Positions 1 through 8,793 of a stretch of DNA of 64,000 nt are shown here, piece after piece. Origin of the DNA: CAYTYZ01 sp964448465. GTDB taxonomy: Bacteria > Patescibacteriota > Microgenomatia > UBA12405. The notes beneath the pieces were generated by a model that worked only from the letters and a program-made list of their open reading frames with translations, had not been told where the DNA came from and did not search any database. A program made the translations under genes and the position numbers. The first letter of the stretch is position 1. Every line of letters begins with the position of its first letter. The stretch spans positions 12,388 through 76,387 of the forward strand of contig CAYUVY010000003.1 of assembly GCA_964448465.1 (NCBI GenBank), written 5' to 3'.

Positions 1-397
1 CACCAACGCCTTGTAAACGATCATTCTCAAAAAGTGGATGGTGGTCGGGTATACCATATACGGCAGTGGAAGATATGTGAACAAATCTTTTAACTTTGTT
101 TTTTAGGGCTGATATTAATAAATTTTTAGTTCCGGTTACTTCTGTGGAAAAAATATCTTCTGGAGAATAGAGGGGCAAGGCTGCGGCAGTATGAATAACA
201 ACATCTTGACCGTGGGTTAGTTTATCTACTAACTTTGAGTTGCGTATATCTCCTACCACTGATTTAATTTTATTTTTTTCAGGATAATCGAATTTAACCA
301 GGTCAAGTGAGGTTATCTGATGATTACCGTGGGACAATAAATACCGAATTAAGTTAATTCCCAAGAATCCTGAGCCTCCAGTAACAAGTATTTTCAT
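1..397 (-). CDS. NAD-dependent epimerase/dehydratase (partial, C-terminus beyond left edge)
   Basis: The visible 132 residues are the N-terminal Rossmann half of an extended short-chain dehydrogenase that would epimerise or dehydrate a nucleotide sugar in the cytosol. The dinucleotide-binding loop TGGSGFLG is at residues 6-13, an acidic residue follows beta-2 (SLDLV), GDIR comes near 57, and the catalytic-type stretch SSTAVYG is near 116-122. The ATG is at 397, 17 bases after the stop of the glycosyltransferase upstream on the same strand, so it is probably the last visible member of that operon. Substrate specificity cannot be told because the C-terminal half is missing. A sugar-nucleotide role fits the UbiA and GT39 neighbours. 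Confidence 0.85.
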   Translation of the reverse strand, partial: MKILVTGGSGFLGINLIRYLLSHGNHQITSLDLVKFDYPEKNKIKSVVGDIRNSKLVDKLTHGQDVVIHTAAALPLYSPEDIFSTEVTGTKNLLISALKNKVKRFVHISSTAVYGIPDHHPLFENDRLQGVG

Positions 398-414
398 GTC
401 TGTAAGTTTAGCAA

Positions 415-2058
415 TTATAAAGATTTTTTGAAAATGTAGATTTGGGGATGATCGTAAACTGTAAAGGATTCATCGGCTGCTTGATCGTCTAAGCCAAAGA
501 TTTTTCCAAAAATATTAATCTGGGGATAGACATGAAATTGTTTTACTAAAATAAATCTCGGACCTGAGTTAAAAAGTGGTTTTTGGGCAAAAAGATCTTG
601 GTAGTATTGAGTAGCTAAGGGGTAACAGTTTGACTTGTATTTTTCACAATCTGACAATTTGGGTAGTGGGGTAAAAAGGCGATTGGAAGCCAAGACTAAG
701 TAGTCCGATTGGGAAAGCTTGTTCACTATACTGTTCCATTTGGCTGGATTATCTGGTCGGTCGTAGATAGTTAGTTCCTTGAAATTATAATTTGGAGAAT
801 TTATTGGCCTATCATCCCAATGTTCCACTGCAATTGTAGAACCAATAGGTATATTAAGTCTCGCCCAACTTTCTGCACTAATTCTAGTGTTGGGTTGAAA
901 ATAAATTGTAAAAAATAAAGTTGAATAGAATATTGTAATTAGTAAAATTGCTGTAAATATAACCCTGTTTGTTTTTTTGTAAATAGCCATTAATCCGGCA
1001 CCAGCAAGAATGGTTAGTAGTGGATAAAGAGGCAAAAGATAGCGCATAAACTTTACCGAAGACCTGCCTATTACTAGGAAAAATAACAAATTAACAAGAA
1101 GGACTGGTAGTAAGTATTTATAGTTCTTAATATTAAATAGGCCGTAAAATGTTAGCAAAAATACTATTGGACCTAGTCCCCAAAAAAATATCTGAGCAAG
1201 AAAATAAAGATAAGGAGTTGTGGTAACGTACTGAAGCGTATATGGAAAAATAAATGGATCAGAACTCATTTGAGTTTGTAAACTAATGTCCTGAATAAAT
1301 TTGGGATTGATAAATGTTGACAAAAGCTGGAGTGGCTTAGTGTTTAAGTAAATCTTTGTGGATATTCTTGAATGAGGTAATAAAGAATACGCCCAATTGT
1401 AGGCAAAGGGCATCAAGATACTGTGGGTAAATAAAACAAATATTAATGTGGTAATTATGAATACAATTTTTTGACGAGATGCAAGCAAAACAATCACAAC
1501 CGCAAGAATAAAAATTATAGCGGTGAACTTGATACTAAAGGCTAAGGCTAAACTTGCACCCAATAAAATAAATAAAACAATTTTTGGTTTACGTAAAATT
1601 CTTACTAAAATAATAGAAGAGAGTAAAAAGGCAAAAGTTAGGAAAGGATCGACAATAAAAAAATGAGCGTTTTGAATAGGAAAAAAGCTTATGGAATAAA
1701 GTAGGGAAGAGATTAGGGCCACACCACTTGTTAGTCCAAGATTAATAGCTAGAATATAGATTAAAAATACAGTGCCCGTGTCTACAAGAGCTGACATGGT
1801 TCTAGCCCGAGATGCTTGTTCAAAGATGCTTTTGCTGGGAGCAAAAATATCGGAGGTAACTTTTAGTAAATAAAGTGGAAAGCTACCATAATTAAATGAA
1901 GGCGGCTCTAGATTTTTTTGAAAATTTAAGGTATCTGCCCACATTAACAGAGCACGTTCATCTGGGTGTTGTAGTTGAAAATTATCCCAGTTTTGTTTAT
2001 ATAGTCTTAAAATCAAAGAGAGAATAAGAATAAGTATTAACAGAAACCTTTCTCTCAT
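415..2058 (-). CDS. GT39/ArnT-like polytopic membrane glycosyltransferase
   Basis: This 547-residue protein has about a dozen hydrophobic segments. In the first periplasm-facing loop it has an acidic motif, HPDE, at residues 31-34, as in PMT/ArnT-type enzymes that take sugar from a polyprenyl phosphate donor and transfer it outside the membrane. A soluble C-terminal domain of roughly 170 residues follows the last segments. Its start ATG overlaps the stop of the upstream paralogue by 4 bases, so the two are translationally coupled. Both paralogues end in a similar motif (ESFTVYDHP here, ETFSVFDSP in the other). The acceptor may be protein or glycan; the Pro/Thr-rich proteins upstream in the operon are candidates by inference only. 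Confidence 0.75.
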   Translation of the reverse strand: MRERFLLILILILSLILRLYKQNWDNFQLQHPDERALLMWADTLNFQKNLEPPSFNYGSFPLYLLKVTSDIFAPSKSIFEQASRARTMSALVDTGTVFLIYILAINLGLTSGVALISSLLYSISFFPIQNAHFFIVDPFLTFAFLLSSIILVRILRKPKIVLFILLGASLALAFSIKFTAIIFILAVVIVLLASRQKIVFIITTLIFVLFTHSILMPFAYNWAYSLLPHSRISTKIYLNTKPLQLLSTFINPKFIQDISLQTQMSSDPFIFPYTLQYVTTTPYLYFLAQIFFWGLGPIVFLLTFYGLFNIKNYKYLLPVLLVNLLFFLVIGRSSVKFMRYLLPLYPLLTILAGAGLMAIYKKTNRVIFTAILLITIFYSTLFFTIYFQPNTRISAESWARLNIPIGSTIAVEHWDDRPINSPNYNFKELTIYDRPDNPAKWNSIVNKLSQSDYLVLASNRLFTPLPKLSDCEKYKSNCYPLATQYYQDLFAQKPLFNSGPRFILVKQFHVYPQINIFGKIFGLDDQAADESFTVYDHPQIYIFKKSL

Positions 2059-3509
2059 ATTTTCTGATAAATACGTATGGTAGGACTATCAAAAACTGAA
2101 AAGGTCTCCTCGGCTTGTTCGTATCGAAGCCAGGAGGGGTAAGGGCTAAAAGTCTTTATTAGCTTATATTTTTTTTCAGAAAAGAGGTTTTGATAATAAG
2201 ATTGAATAGATGGAAACTCAGAGGTGTTATAGTTGGCAAATACTCGTCGACTTGGAACTAGAATATAGTCCGAAGTTGCGTAAAGATTAATTAATTCTGT
2301 GTGTTTATTTGAGGACTCTGATTGGTAAAAATCGAAATTTTCTACTTGAAAATTATGATCATTGGTAAGTGGTATGTTGATGACATTGCCACCTTCGGAA
2401 AGTAATTTAGAGTTTTTTGGTAGGTTTTGGTTAATCCAATTAGTTGCTTGTACTCTTGGATCTATCTGAAAGTAGCGTGTGAAAAGTATAAGTGCTGGGA
2501 TTAAACTAAAAAAAAGATAAAAATAAAACTGCTTTGATTTGGATTTAAATAAAAGTGGTATTAATAAAGCTGGCAAGATAAACAAAGGTGACACAAAACG
2601 AAACCACTTGGTGTATAGTTGTCCAAAATAAAGAAAATATGCTAACGATGGTAAGAGTATAAACAACAATATTTTATAATTACTTTTTAGTTTGAACAAT
2701 GACACAATAGTCAGGATTAACATAGGAAGACCAAAAGCATAAGGAAATATTTTTATTATTTGAAATAAATATGCCTTACTAGAAGTAAACTGCTGGGTGT
2801 AAAAAACTTTGGTTTGACCTGTGGCTACGCCAGTTTCATAGCGCATGCTAGAAATAAAATCTTGATAATTTATTAAGTTGAATGGTGAAGAAATTATTAA
2901 AAAGATATAGGAAATTAAAAAATAATAGATTAAGTTTTTATATTTATGGGATTTTAATATAGCAAAAATAATCGGTAGACAAAAAAAGGCTGAACTAATT
3001 TTTGTACCCAAAGCTAATCCAAAAAGTATTGCTGAAAAAATGACATATTCTCGTTTGTTTTGACGATAATATTTTAAGGCAAAATATATTTGAAAAAGAA
3101 ATAATAAAATCAAAATTGACTCGGTGGTACCAAAGTGGGCAAGTTGAATTAGGCCGGGAGTAAAAATTGCGATTAGGGCTGATAATCTTGCCTGATGTTG
3201 GGATAAATGAAAGCGGGATATTTTATAAACAAGTAAAATTGCCAGAATAGAAGATACGGCTGATATTGTTCGTAAGATAAATATCGCCTGAGTAAATGAA
3301 GGTGTTTTAAGTAAGTTTAGAAAAAACCCCAAGTATAGCGGAAATTGACCATAGGCATAAAACTGAGGATCTAAGTTGTGTAAAGAAAGCCTGGTAAGTG
3401 CTGTGGCCATATTATTTTCATCAGGATGAAAATAATAGCCATTACCCCAATTGATACCCCAGAATCTAGTAAAAATTGCAAAAAAAACTAGTAGAAGATT
3501 AAAGAACAT
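2055..3509 (-). CDS. GT39/ArnT-like polytopic membrane glycosyltransferase (paralogue)
   Basis: This 484-residue membrane protein has the same plan as the gene downstream of it: a first transmembrane helix, an extracytoplasmic HPDE motif at residues 28-31, many hydrophobic helices, then a soluble C-terminal domain of about 130 residues ending in ETFSVFDSP. It is read as a polyprenyl-phosphate-sugar dependent glycosyltransferase (clan GT-C). It overlaps the UbiA gene upstream by 11 bases and the next GT gene by 4, so all three are one transcript. The two GT genes probably arose by tandem duplication and then diverged. Donor sugar and acceptor are not visible from sequence. Confidence 0.75.
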   Translation of the reverse strand: MFFNLLLVFFAIFTRFWGINWGNGYYFHPDENNMATALTRLSLHNLDPQFYAYGQFPLYLGFFLNLLKTPSFTQAIFILRTISAVSSILAILLVYKISRFHLSQHQARLSALIAIFTPGLIQLAHFGTTESILILLFLFQIYFALKYYRQNKREYVIFSAILFGLALGTKISSAFFCLPIIFAILKSHKYKNLIYYFLISYIFLIISSPFNLINYQDFISSMRYETGVATGQTKVFYTQQFTSSKAYLFQIIKIFPYAFGLPMLILTIVSLFKLKSNYKILLFILLPSLAYFLYFGQLYTKWFRFVSPLFILPALLIPLLFKSKSKQFYFYLFFSLIPALILFTRYFQIDPRVQATNWINQNLPKNSKLLSEGGNVINIPLTNDHNFQVENFDFYQSESSNKHTELINLYATSDYILVPSRRVFANYNTSEFPSIQSYYQNLFSEKKYKLIKTFSPYPSWLRYEQAEETFSVFDSPTIRIYQKI

Positions 3510-4410
3510 AAATGATGGTAAACATCATTGAGCCCCAAATGAGAATTGAAGCAATTAGTGGTATATCCGTAGAGACTACTTTTTCAGGTCTCTCCCCTTC
3601 CTCCATTTCAAAGATAATTTGACCATAGCGCATAATGCCAAAAATGATAGGAATGAGGGTAATCATATACCATTTTCTATCTACCAAGTTGGGGAAATTA
3701 GCAACTAGTGTACGGTGAAATAGGCCGTCAAAAGTTATTTTATCTTCAAAGTATGTAAATAGTGCATAAGAAATTAAGGTGGACACACCAAACATTGAGG
3801 TATAAAAATTTAGTAAGCTACGGCGGTACCCTCTAAGGGCTTTACGAGCCTTACTACCGGAGTTAACTAATTCTGACCTGCGCTTGCCACTTGCAATAAA
3901 TAGGGAAAGAAAAATTACAGAAAGCATAATCCATATTGGTAAATGATACCCTGTGGCAATTTCACCAGCATAGGCACGCATGATAAAAAATAAGGCAATT
4001 CCCAATATGTCGAATACGGCTTTATTTTTTAAAACGAGACTGTAGGAATATTGAAGAATAATAAACAAGAACGATAAGCCAAAAAATCCTGTGTTAACAG
4101 ATGCTGCTAAACTTAAACCTAAAATTAACAACAAGATAGAAATATTTAAGGCAACGGGTACGCTTAAATCTCCTCTAGCTATGGGCCGATTACGCTTGGC
4201 TGGATGTAGTCGATCGTTTTTAATATCTATAACATCGTTAATCAGGTATGAGGAGGAGGATAGACAGCAATAAGTTAAAAATGCAAGCAAACTAGCAATA
4301 AAGATGTCCGTATTTAAAATTTGCCCAGTAAGCATGGCTGCCGCAAACAGACTGACGTTTTTAATCCACTGAGTTGGTCTTAGCGCTTCGATTATTACTT
4401 TTGGCTTCAC
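3499..4410 (-). CDS. UbiA-family prenyltransferase, decaprenyl-phosphate phosphoribosyltransferase type
   Basis: This 303-residue protein has about nine membrane helices. RPTQWIKN lies at residues 11-18 and the first Mg-pyrophosphate motif NDVIDIKND at 58-66, followed by HPAKRNRPIARG. SGKRRSEL near 175 fits the second conserved region. This pattern matches the UbiA branch that joins PRPP to a polyprenyl phosphate (the mycobacterial DPPR synthase type) better than quinone-forming UbiA. The product would be a lipid-linked pentose, a donor for membrane glycosyltransferases, and two such enzymes follow directly. Its ATG sits one base after the stop of the Cys-rich protein upstream. Family assignment is good; the exact lipid and pentose are inferred. 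Confidence 0.75.
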   Translation of the reverse strand: MKPKVIIEALRPTQWIKNVSLFAAAMLTGQILNTDIFIASLLAFLTYCCLSSSSYLINDVIDIKNDRLHPAKRNRPIARGDLSVPVALNISILLLILGLSLAASVNTGFFGLSFLFIILQYSYSLVLKNKAVFDILGIALFFIMRAYAGEIATGYHLPIWIMLSVIFLSLFIASGKRRSELVNSGSKARKALRGYRRSLLNFYTSMFGVSTLISYALFTYFEDKITFDGLFHRTLVANFPNLVDRKWYMITLIPIIFGIMRYGQIIFEMEEGERPEKVVSTDIPLIASILIWGSMMFTIIYVL

Positions 4411-4411
4411 A

Positions 4412-5994
4412 CTACAATATTAGCAGAATTCCAAGCAAAGTGATGATACTGCCTACGATTGTGATTCCGGTTAAAGGCGTAGTGTTGCCACTGACTGGTA
4501 AGATAATTCGAGTTGGAGTAGGTCCTTTGGCCACAGTTTTTTCTTGACAATTAACGTTTGTGGGGTTATTTGGGTTTCGACAATAACCAGAAGAACAAAC
4601 TAGGCCTGACTTACAGTTAGTGTCTGAACCACAAGTTCCATTGCAAGAATTGGGTTCTCCTTTATTATTACAACCAGAATCAGAAGGATTATTTGGGTTA
4701 CGGCAGAAACCTANNNNNNNNNNNNNNNNNNNNNNNNNNNNNNNNNNNNNNNNNNNNNNNNNNNNNNNNNNNNNNNNNNNNNNNNNNNNNNNNNNNNNNN
4801 NNNNNNNNNNNNNCCTTTATTATTACAACCAGAATCAGAAGGATTATTTGGGTTACGGCAGAAACCTAGATAGCAAGTTAACCCGGATTGACAGTTACCA
4901 TCGGAACCACAAGTGCCATTACAGGAATTGGGGGTGCCTGTTGGAGGTACCGGAGTGTTGGTTGGGTTGGGAGTATTGGTGGGTGGTACTGGGGTGTTTG
5001 TGGGTTGCTGACAACATGAGCCAACAGAAGGATTGGATATACAAGCCTCTTGGTTAGCACTCTGACTACAGTAATTTACTCCGCCAGCCGTGGTAACACA
5101 AACGAGACCAGCAGCACAAGAATTTATTGTACAAGGTGAAGCACCACAATTAATTTTGGCCGGAGTTGGGGTGGAAGTATTGGTAGCTGTGGGTGTTGGA
5201 GTAGGAGTTCGGGTTGGAGTTGGAGTATTTGTAGATTGAGGAGGATTTGTTGGTGTGGAAGTATTGTTTGTACAATTAGTACCCACTACACGATTTGTTG
5301 CAGCAGCACCACACTGTTCAGGTGGTTGCCCTACTGGACAAAGATCAACCTGGCCACAAGATGGGGTTTGAGCCTGGGAACAAGGCATCATTGTACAATT
5401 ACTACGGCATTCACCATTAGTCAGGCTTGTACAAGTACAAACTTGACAGGTTTCGCTACGATTTGCGAATGGTCCGGTAGCGGGGGTGTTTGGCGTAGCG
5501 TTGGTTCCATTCGAAGTCCATTGACCTGGTCCAGCGGACAGCCCGGAATTATTAGATAAATAGGTTGTGGCTGGATCTGGAGGAGAGATATTACAGTTGC
5601 CTGGGGCTGGCGAAGGGTAGGTTCCATTTACACAAGTATAGGTACATCGCGTGTCGCTATTATATACAGATCCTCCGTCGGGGACAGCACCACAGTTCAT
5701 ATGTCCTGATCCACCTGGAGCAACTGGAGTTATGCCTGGTTGTACACAACTACCGTTTTGAGCATCACCTGGATTTCCATGAGCTGCATCACCCCAGCAT
5801 TTACACTCAGAGGAATCTCTATTTGGATGATTGGCATCACAAATTAGTTGACAAGATTGTCCAGATGGACAGCCGCCCTCGGCTTTTCGACGAAGGTCTT
5901 GGTTTTGTTTGAGAAGGATTCCGCCGGCAACGAGCGCAAAGGTAAGAAAGACTAGTGTTAGGACTGGGTATAAATACTTATTAAAAAGGGTCAT
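4412..5994 (-). CDS. Cys-rich, Pro/Thr-rich anchored surface protein, interrupted only by an assembly gap
   Basis: The coordinates include 100 N and a duplicated 55-bp block. Removing 155 bp gives an uninterrupted 475-residue protein. It has an N-terminal signal anchor (residues about 7-28), a Cys-rich ectodomain with many CxxC-like pairs, a Pro/Thr stalk (TPTPTRTPTPTPTATNT), further Cys modules, and two adjacent units of about 38 residues built on SCNGTCGSD, then CRNPNNP. The tail is LPVSG at about 447-451 followed by a hydrophobic helix up to the stop, resembling a sorting signal but without the usual basic end. It lies between the 430-residue surface protein and the ubiA-like gene on one transcript. 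Function is not recognised; an adhesin or stalk is likely. Confidence 0.7.
4659..4868. other. Assembly gap: 55-bp copy, 100 N, identical 55-bp copy
   Basis: Bases 4659-4713 and 4814-4868 are identical, and exactly 100 N lie between them. Joining the copies keeps the frame: 1181 plus 247 coding bases give 476 codons. The same 55-100-55 layout recurs at 47229 and 62372, which points to the assembler and not to biology. A caveat specific to this site is that the block lies inside a tandem Cys repeat, so the true repeat number could be higher. Confidence 0.9.
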
Positions 5995-6021
5995 GTATTA
6001 ATTCAGTCTATATAAACTGGA

Positions 6022-7314
6022 CTAGGGATGCAACAACAAGTAAAGTCCGACTGTGGAAATCAGGGCAGAAAACAGTATTAAACTAGTGGTTGGAAGATCG
6101 TTGCCGGTGGTGTAATTTTTCATACTTGGTCCTGTTGGTTGAACTGTACGAACTATTGTAGTTGGGGTTGGAGAAGGAGTTGGGGTTGGAGTAATAGTTG
6201 GGATTGGAGTAGAAGTGGCAGTTAAGGCAGATGGCGTACCAACAAAGGCAAGACTGCTAGAACCCGGGTCAACAGTAAATTGAGATTGGGCCGTAGCTGA
6301 ATTATTTATTTGGGTAACAATAAGAGTATAAGTTCCCGCAGATAACTTTTGGAGGGGAGACCAATGCCACTTACCCAAGTTATCTATTGTAACAGTAGCT
6401 TGTTGATTGGATGTACCAGTTAAACTTAAGCTAATATTATTGTTTGCAGGACCAGTACCCAATAGTTCAGGAGTTTGGGAGGAAATAGTTTCATTGTTTT
6501 GAGGATAGGTAATTGCAAGACTGACTTGATTGGGAGCTACGGTAGGTTGGGAGCCAATTTGGCCTGTTTTTATGGGATTCACAGAAGAATTAGTTGTTTT
6601 TAGACCTTGACCAAAAATAATATCTGGAACTGGATTGTTGTTGTTAGTTGTATTACTAACCGTCATATTCTCCAGAGAATTATTGGTTAAAGTAAAGTCT
6701 TCGCTTCCAGAGCTTGGTTGATTTAGCCAGGTTTTAGTGGAGGAATCCAAAGCTACGGAAAAAGGGATGCTCCAGTTGCCTTCACTAGAAGTAAAGGCAG
6801 AAAGTGGGCTAGTCCCTGGTAAATCAAGATAAAGAATAATCCAAGGTAAGGCTTTATCTTGCGTATCTACTACTTTACCCCAAGCCAAACGACCGGAACT
6901 TTGAGTACCAGAAGGTGTAGATAGGGTTGTAAAAATGGTGTTGGTGCTATACTTTTTACCAGCAAAATAGATGTCGTATGTATACTTGGTGGCAGGAGTT
7001 AAGCCAGTTATTTGAAAATAGTGGGTCTTGGTTTTGGAGTCTTCCAAAGAGCTAGTTTGTTTACGAACATCACGATAAATCTGTGAAGACAAGTTAAGAT
7101 AACCATTACATTCACCCGAAGTAGTAAATGAGATATCCACGCTTTGGTGTGTAAGATTTCTAGCTTGAATTGGAGCAATGGGAGTGCAATCGGTAGCTGC
7201 ATTGGTATTAAAAGAAGTAGTTTGAGTGGTTAGCTTAACCCCTAGAAAACTACCACCAATTAGCAATAGAAGTCCCAGAATAGTGGGTATTTTTCGTTCT
7301 CGAATAAAGCTCAT
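6022..7314 (-). CDS. Secreted, membrane-anchored surface protein with Fn3/Ig-like domains and Pro/Thr stalk
   Basis: This 430-residue protein has a basic N-terminus and a signal helix (about residues 10-28). A fibronectin-III-like domain follows (about 45-135, ending in the typical GLTPATKYTYDIYF). A central domain includes a carboxypeptidase-regulatory-like stretch (GKVVDTQDKALPW), and an Ig-like domain sits near 270-345. After that come a Pro/Thr run (TPIPTITPTPTPSPTPT) and a C-terminal helix preceded by LPTTS at about 407. It overlaps the 86-residue gene upstream by 4 bases and belongs to the murJ-pilNO transcript. It is probably an extracellular protein of the pilus or cell surface; no specific family was recognised. 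Confidence 0.65.
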   Translation of the reverse strand: MSFIRERKIPTILGLLLLIGGSFLGVKLTTQTTSFNTNAATDCTPIAPIQARNLTHQSVDISFTTSGECNGYLNLSSQIYRDVRKQTSSLEDSKTKTHYFQITGLTPATKYTYDIYFAGKKYSTNTIFTTLSTPSGTQSSGRLAWGKVVDTQDKALPWIILYLDLPGTSPLSAFTSSEGNWSIPFSVALDSSTKTWLNQPSSGSEDFTLTNNSLENMTVSNTTNNNNPVPDIIFGQGLKTTNSSVNPIKTGQIGSQPTVAPNQVSLAITYPQNNETISSQTPELLGTGPANNNISLSLTGTSNQQATVTIDNLGKWHWSPLQKLSAGTYTLIVTQINNSATAQSQFTVDPGSSSLAFVGTPSALTATSTPIPTITPTPTPSPTPTTIVRTVQPTGPSMKNYTTGNDLPTTSLILFSALISTVGLYLLLHP

Positions 7315-7571
7315 GGTTCTACTGGAACTCCAGAGTTACTGGATAAATTATCAATCTGTGAGTTGTCATAGTTAATTGCTTGTATTAAGGTGTTTAAGAA
7401 ATTAGCATCTAGGCTGGTATCCAGAGGTTTGACGGGGGTAAAACTACCTTCAAAAATTTTATTTTGAACCTCTAGCGACCTAGAATAACTTTTTTCCACG
7501 ATAGTGAAAAATACGGCTAGAAAAGTTGAAAGGGCTACCACAAGTAAGTATCTACTAAAATTTTTAAACAT
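7311..7571 (-). CDS. Small single-pass membrane protein of the pil-like operon
   Basis: This 86-residue protein has a short basic N-terminus, one hydrophobic helix (about residues 8-26) and a polar extracytoplasmic tail of about 60 residues. The tail ends in PVEP and has no recognised domain. It lies 5 bases downstream of the PilO-like gene and overlaps the next gene by 4 bases, a spacing typical of co-translated partners. By position it could fill a PilP-like or minor subunit role beside PilN and PilO, but the sequence offers no direct support for that. Confidence 0.6.
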   Translation of the reverse strand: MFKNFSRYLLVVALSTFLAVFFTIVEKSYSRSLEVQNKIFEGSFTPVKPLDTSLDANFLNTLIQAINYDNSQIDNLSSNSGVPVEP

Positions 7572-7576
7572 ACAAA

Positions 7577-8224
7577 TTAGTTGGCATAAAACATTTTAAC
7601 TTGAAAAGAAGAGGATGGTTGGGCTGACTGGGTAGAATCTTTAGCTTGAGAGCTGGGAATAGTAATAGAAACAGAATCAACTTCTAATACTCTGCGAAGA
7701 TGGTAAAGTTTTTGTAAAAATAGTTGAGTTTCGGTATAAGTTAAAGGTAAGGACATAGATAAAGTAAAAGAAGGAGCCACACCTGGTTTGAGATCGACTC
7801 TTTTATCATTATCTTTAATACTGGGGAAATTTAAGTTGGGTCTGGGTTTTCCAAGAGCTAAAATTGTACCTACTAGTTGTGCTCCTGCATGGGTGTAGTT
7901 TGGTTTGGAGGGCAAAGCTTGTTCAAGTATTAAATAATTTTTTTGAAACTCGGAAAATTTATCCTGGGCTTCCAACGTAGAATTTATTCTATTTTTTAGC
8001 TGGACGGCCAATATCTGCTTTGATTTTATTTCAGTAACCAAGGTTATTAAGGTTACAATGGCTGGTCGGATAGCAAAAAAGAGAAAGAAGGATACCAAAA
8101 TAAAAGTGGCGGCTACTTCGGTGATTTGGGTAGATTTTTTATTTTCTTGTTGCTGCCTGATAAACTCAAAAAGTTTACTGGTACGACTGGATTTATAGTT
8201 GCTTAGATCAAGTATTGGAGGCAT
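7577..8224 (-). CDS. pilO: PilO-like type IV pilus inner-membrane assembly protein
   Basis: This 215-residue protein has a cytosolic N-terminus, one transmembrane helix (about residues 38-58), then a coiled-coil-like stretch and an alpha/beta ferredoxin-like domain of about 120 residues. This is the PilO layout, in which the protein pairs with PilN and ties the pilus platform to the envelope. An ATG at 8224 is preferred to a TTG 18 bases earlier. The gene overlaps the 3' end of the PilN-like gene by 17 bases, as pilN and pilO often do. Sequence identity in this family is low, so the call rests on architecture and gene order. Confidence 0.6.
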   Translation of the reverse strand: MPPILDLSNYKSSRTSKLFEFIRQQQENKKSTQITEVAATFILVSFFLFFAIRPAIVTLITLVTEIKSKQILAVQLKNRINSTLEAQDKFSEFQKNYLILEQALPSKPNYTHAGAQLVGTILALGKPRPNLNFPSIKDNDKRVDLKPGVAPSFTLSMSLPLTYTETQLFLQKLYHLRRVLEVDSVSITIPSSQAKDSTQSAQPSSSFQVKMFYAN

Positions 8225-8786
8225 CGGGCTTGAAGGTAACAACTAAATCTACAAAAAGAGAGTTGTTTTTAGGTTTTTTTTCAATTCTTTGAATATCCAC
8301 GCTCTGAATTTGGGGGTGAAGAGATAGGTTGGAAATAAAATTAACTAGCTCTTCTTCGCTTGGGGAATTAAATGAAATATTGGCAAAAATTACACCATCT
8401 TTCAGGCTGAGAGTAAGATTTTGGAATTTAATACTAGGCTGTGTGGCTTGGGAAATGTATTTTAGTTTTAAATCGTAGTTGGGATTAGCTTGCTTTTTTA
8501 AATTTTGAATTACGGTAACTTGTTTTTGTAAGATTTTAAATTCTTCTTCAAATTTCTTGACACTATTTAAAATAGCTCGCTGCTGGCGGATACGTTCAGA
8601 GAGGTCGGCATTTTGGCGATCCAGATAGAACCGAGACAAAAAAACTGCAACCACAATTAATTCGGTAAAGACAATTACGATCCTACCTACGCTAGTAATC
8701 CAGTTGAGAAAACGAGAAAGAAAAGAGTTGCTATTCTCTGAGTCCGGAAGAAGGCTTAATTTTTTGACTACTTTATTGGCAGGCAT
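8208..8786 (-). CDS. pilN: PilN-like type IV pilus assembly protein
   Basis: This 192-residue bitopic protein has a charged cytosolic N-terminus (residues 1-28), one membrane helix (about 31-50), and a heptad-rich segment (about 52-95). A small C-terminal domain with alternating beta strands follows (about 105-185). This matches PilN/Fimbrial-assembly family proteins, which form the PilN-PilO heterodimer of the type IV pilus inner-membrane complex. It follows murJ by 7 bases and runs into the PilO-like gene. No PilM, PilB, PilC or pilin gene is visible in the window, so the rest of the machine must be elsewhere. Confidence 0.6.
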   Translation of the reverse strand: MPANKVVKKLSLLPDSENSNSFLSRFLNWITSVGRIVIVFTELIVVAVFLSRFYLDRQNADLSERIRQQRAILNSVKKFEEEFKILQKQVTVIQNLKKQANPNYDLKLKYISQATQPSIKFQNLTLSLKDGVIFANISFNSPSEEELVNFISNLSLHPQIQSVDIQRIEKKPKNNSLFVDLVVTFKPDASNT

Positions 8787-8793
8787 GAGTACC

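Noticed and set aside
4091..4273. Plus-strand frame inside the ubiA-like gene
   Set aside because: Overlaps a well-supported gene on the other strand and shows no protein-like motif.
5158..5235. Dense GTTGGAGTTGGGG-type direct repeats, possible CRISPR or satellite
   Set aside because: They encode the Thr-Pro stalk of the surface protein on the minus strand in frame; no spacers or fixed repeat length.
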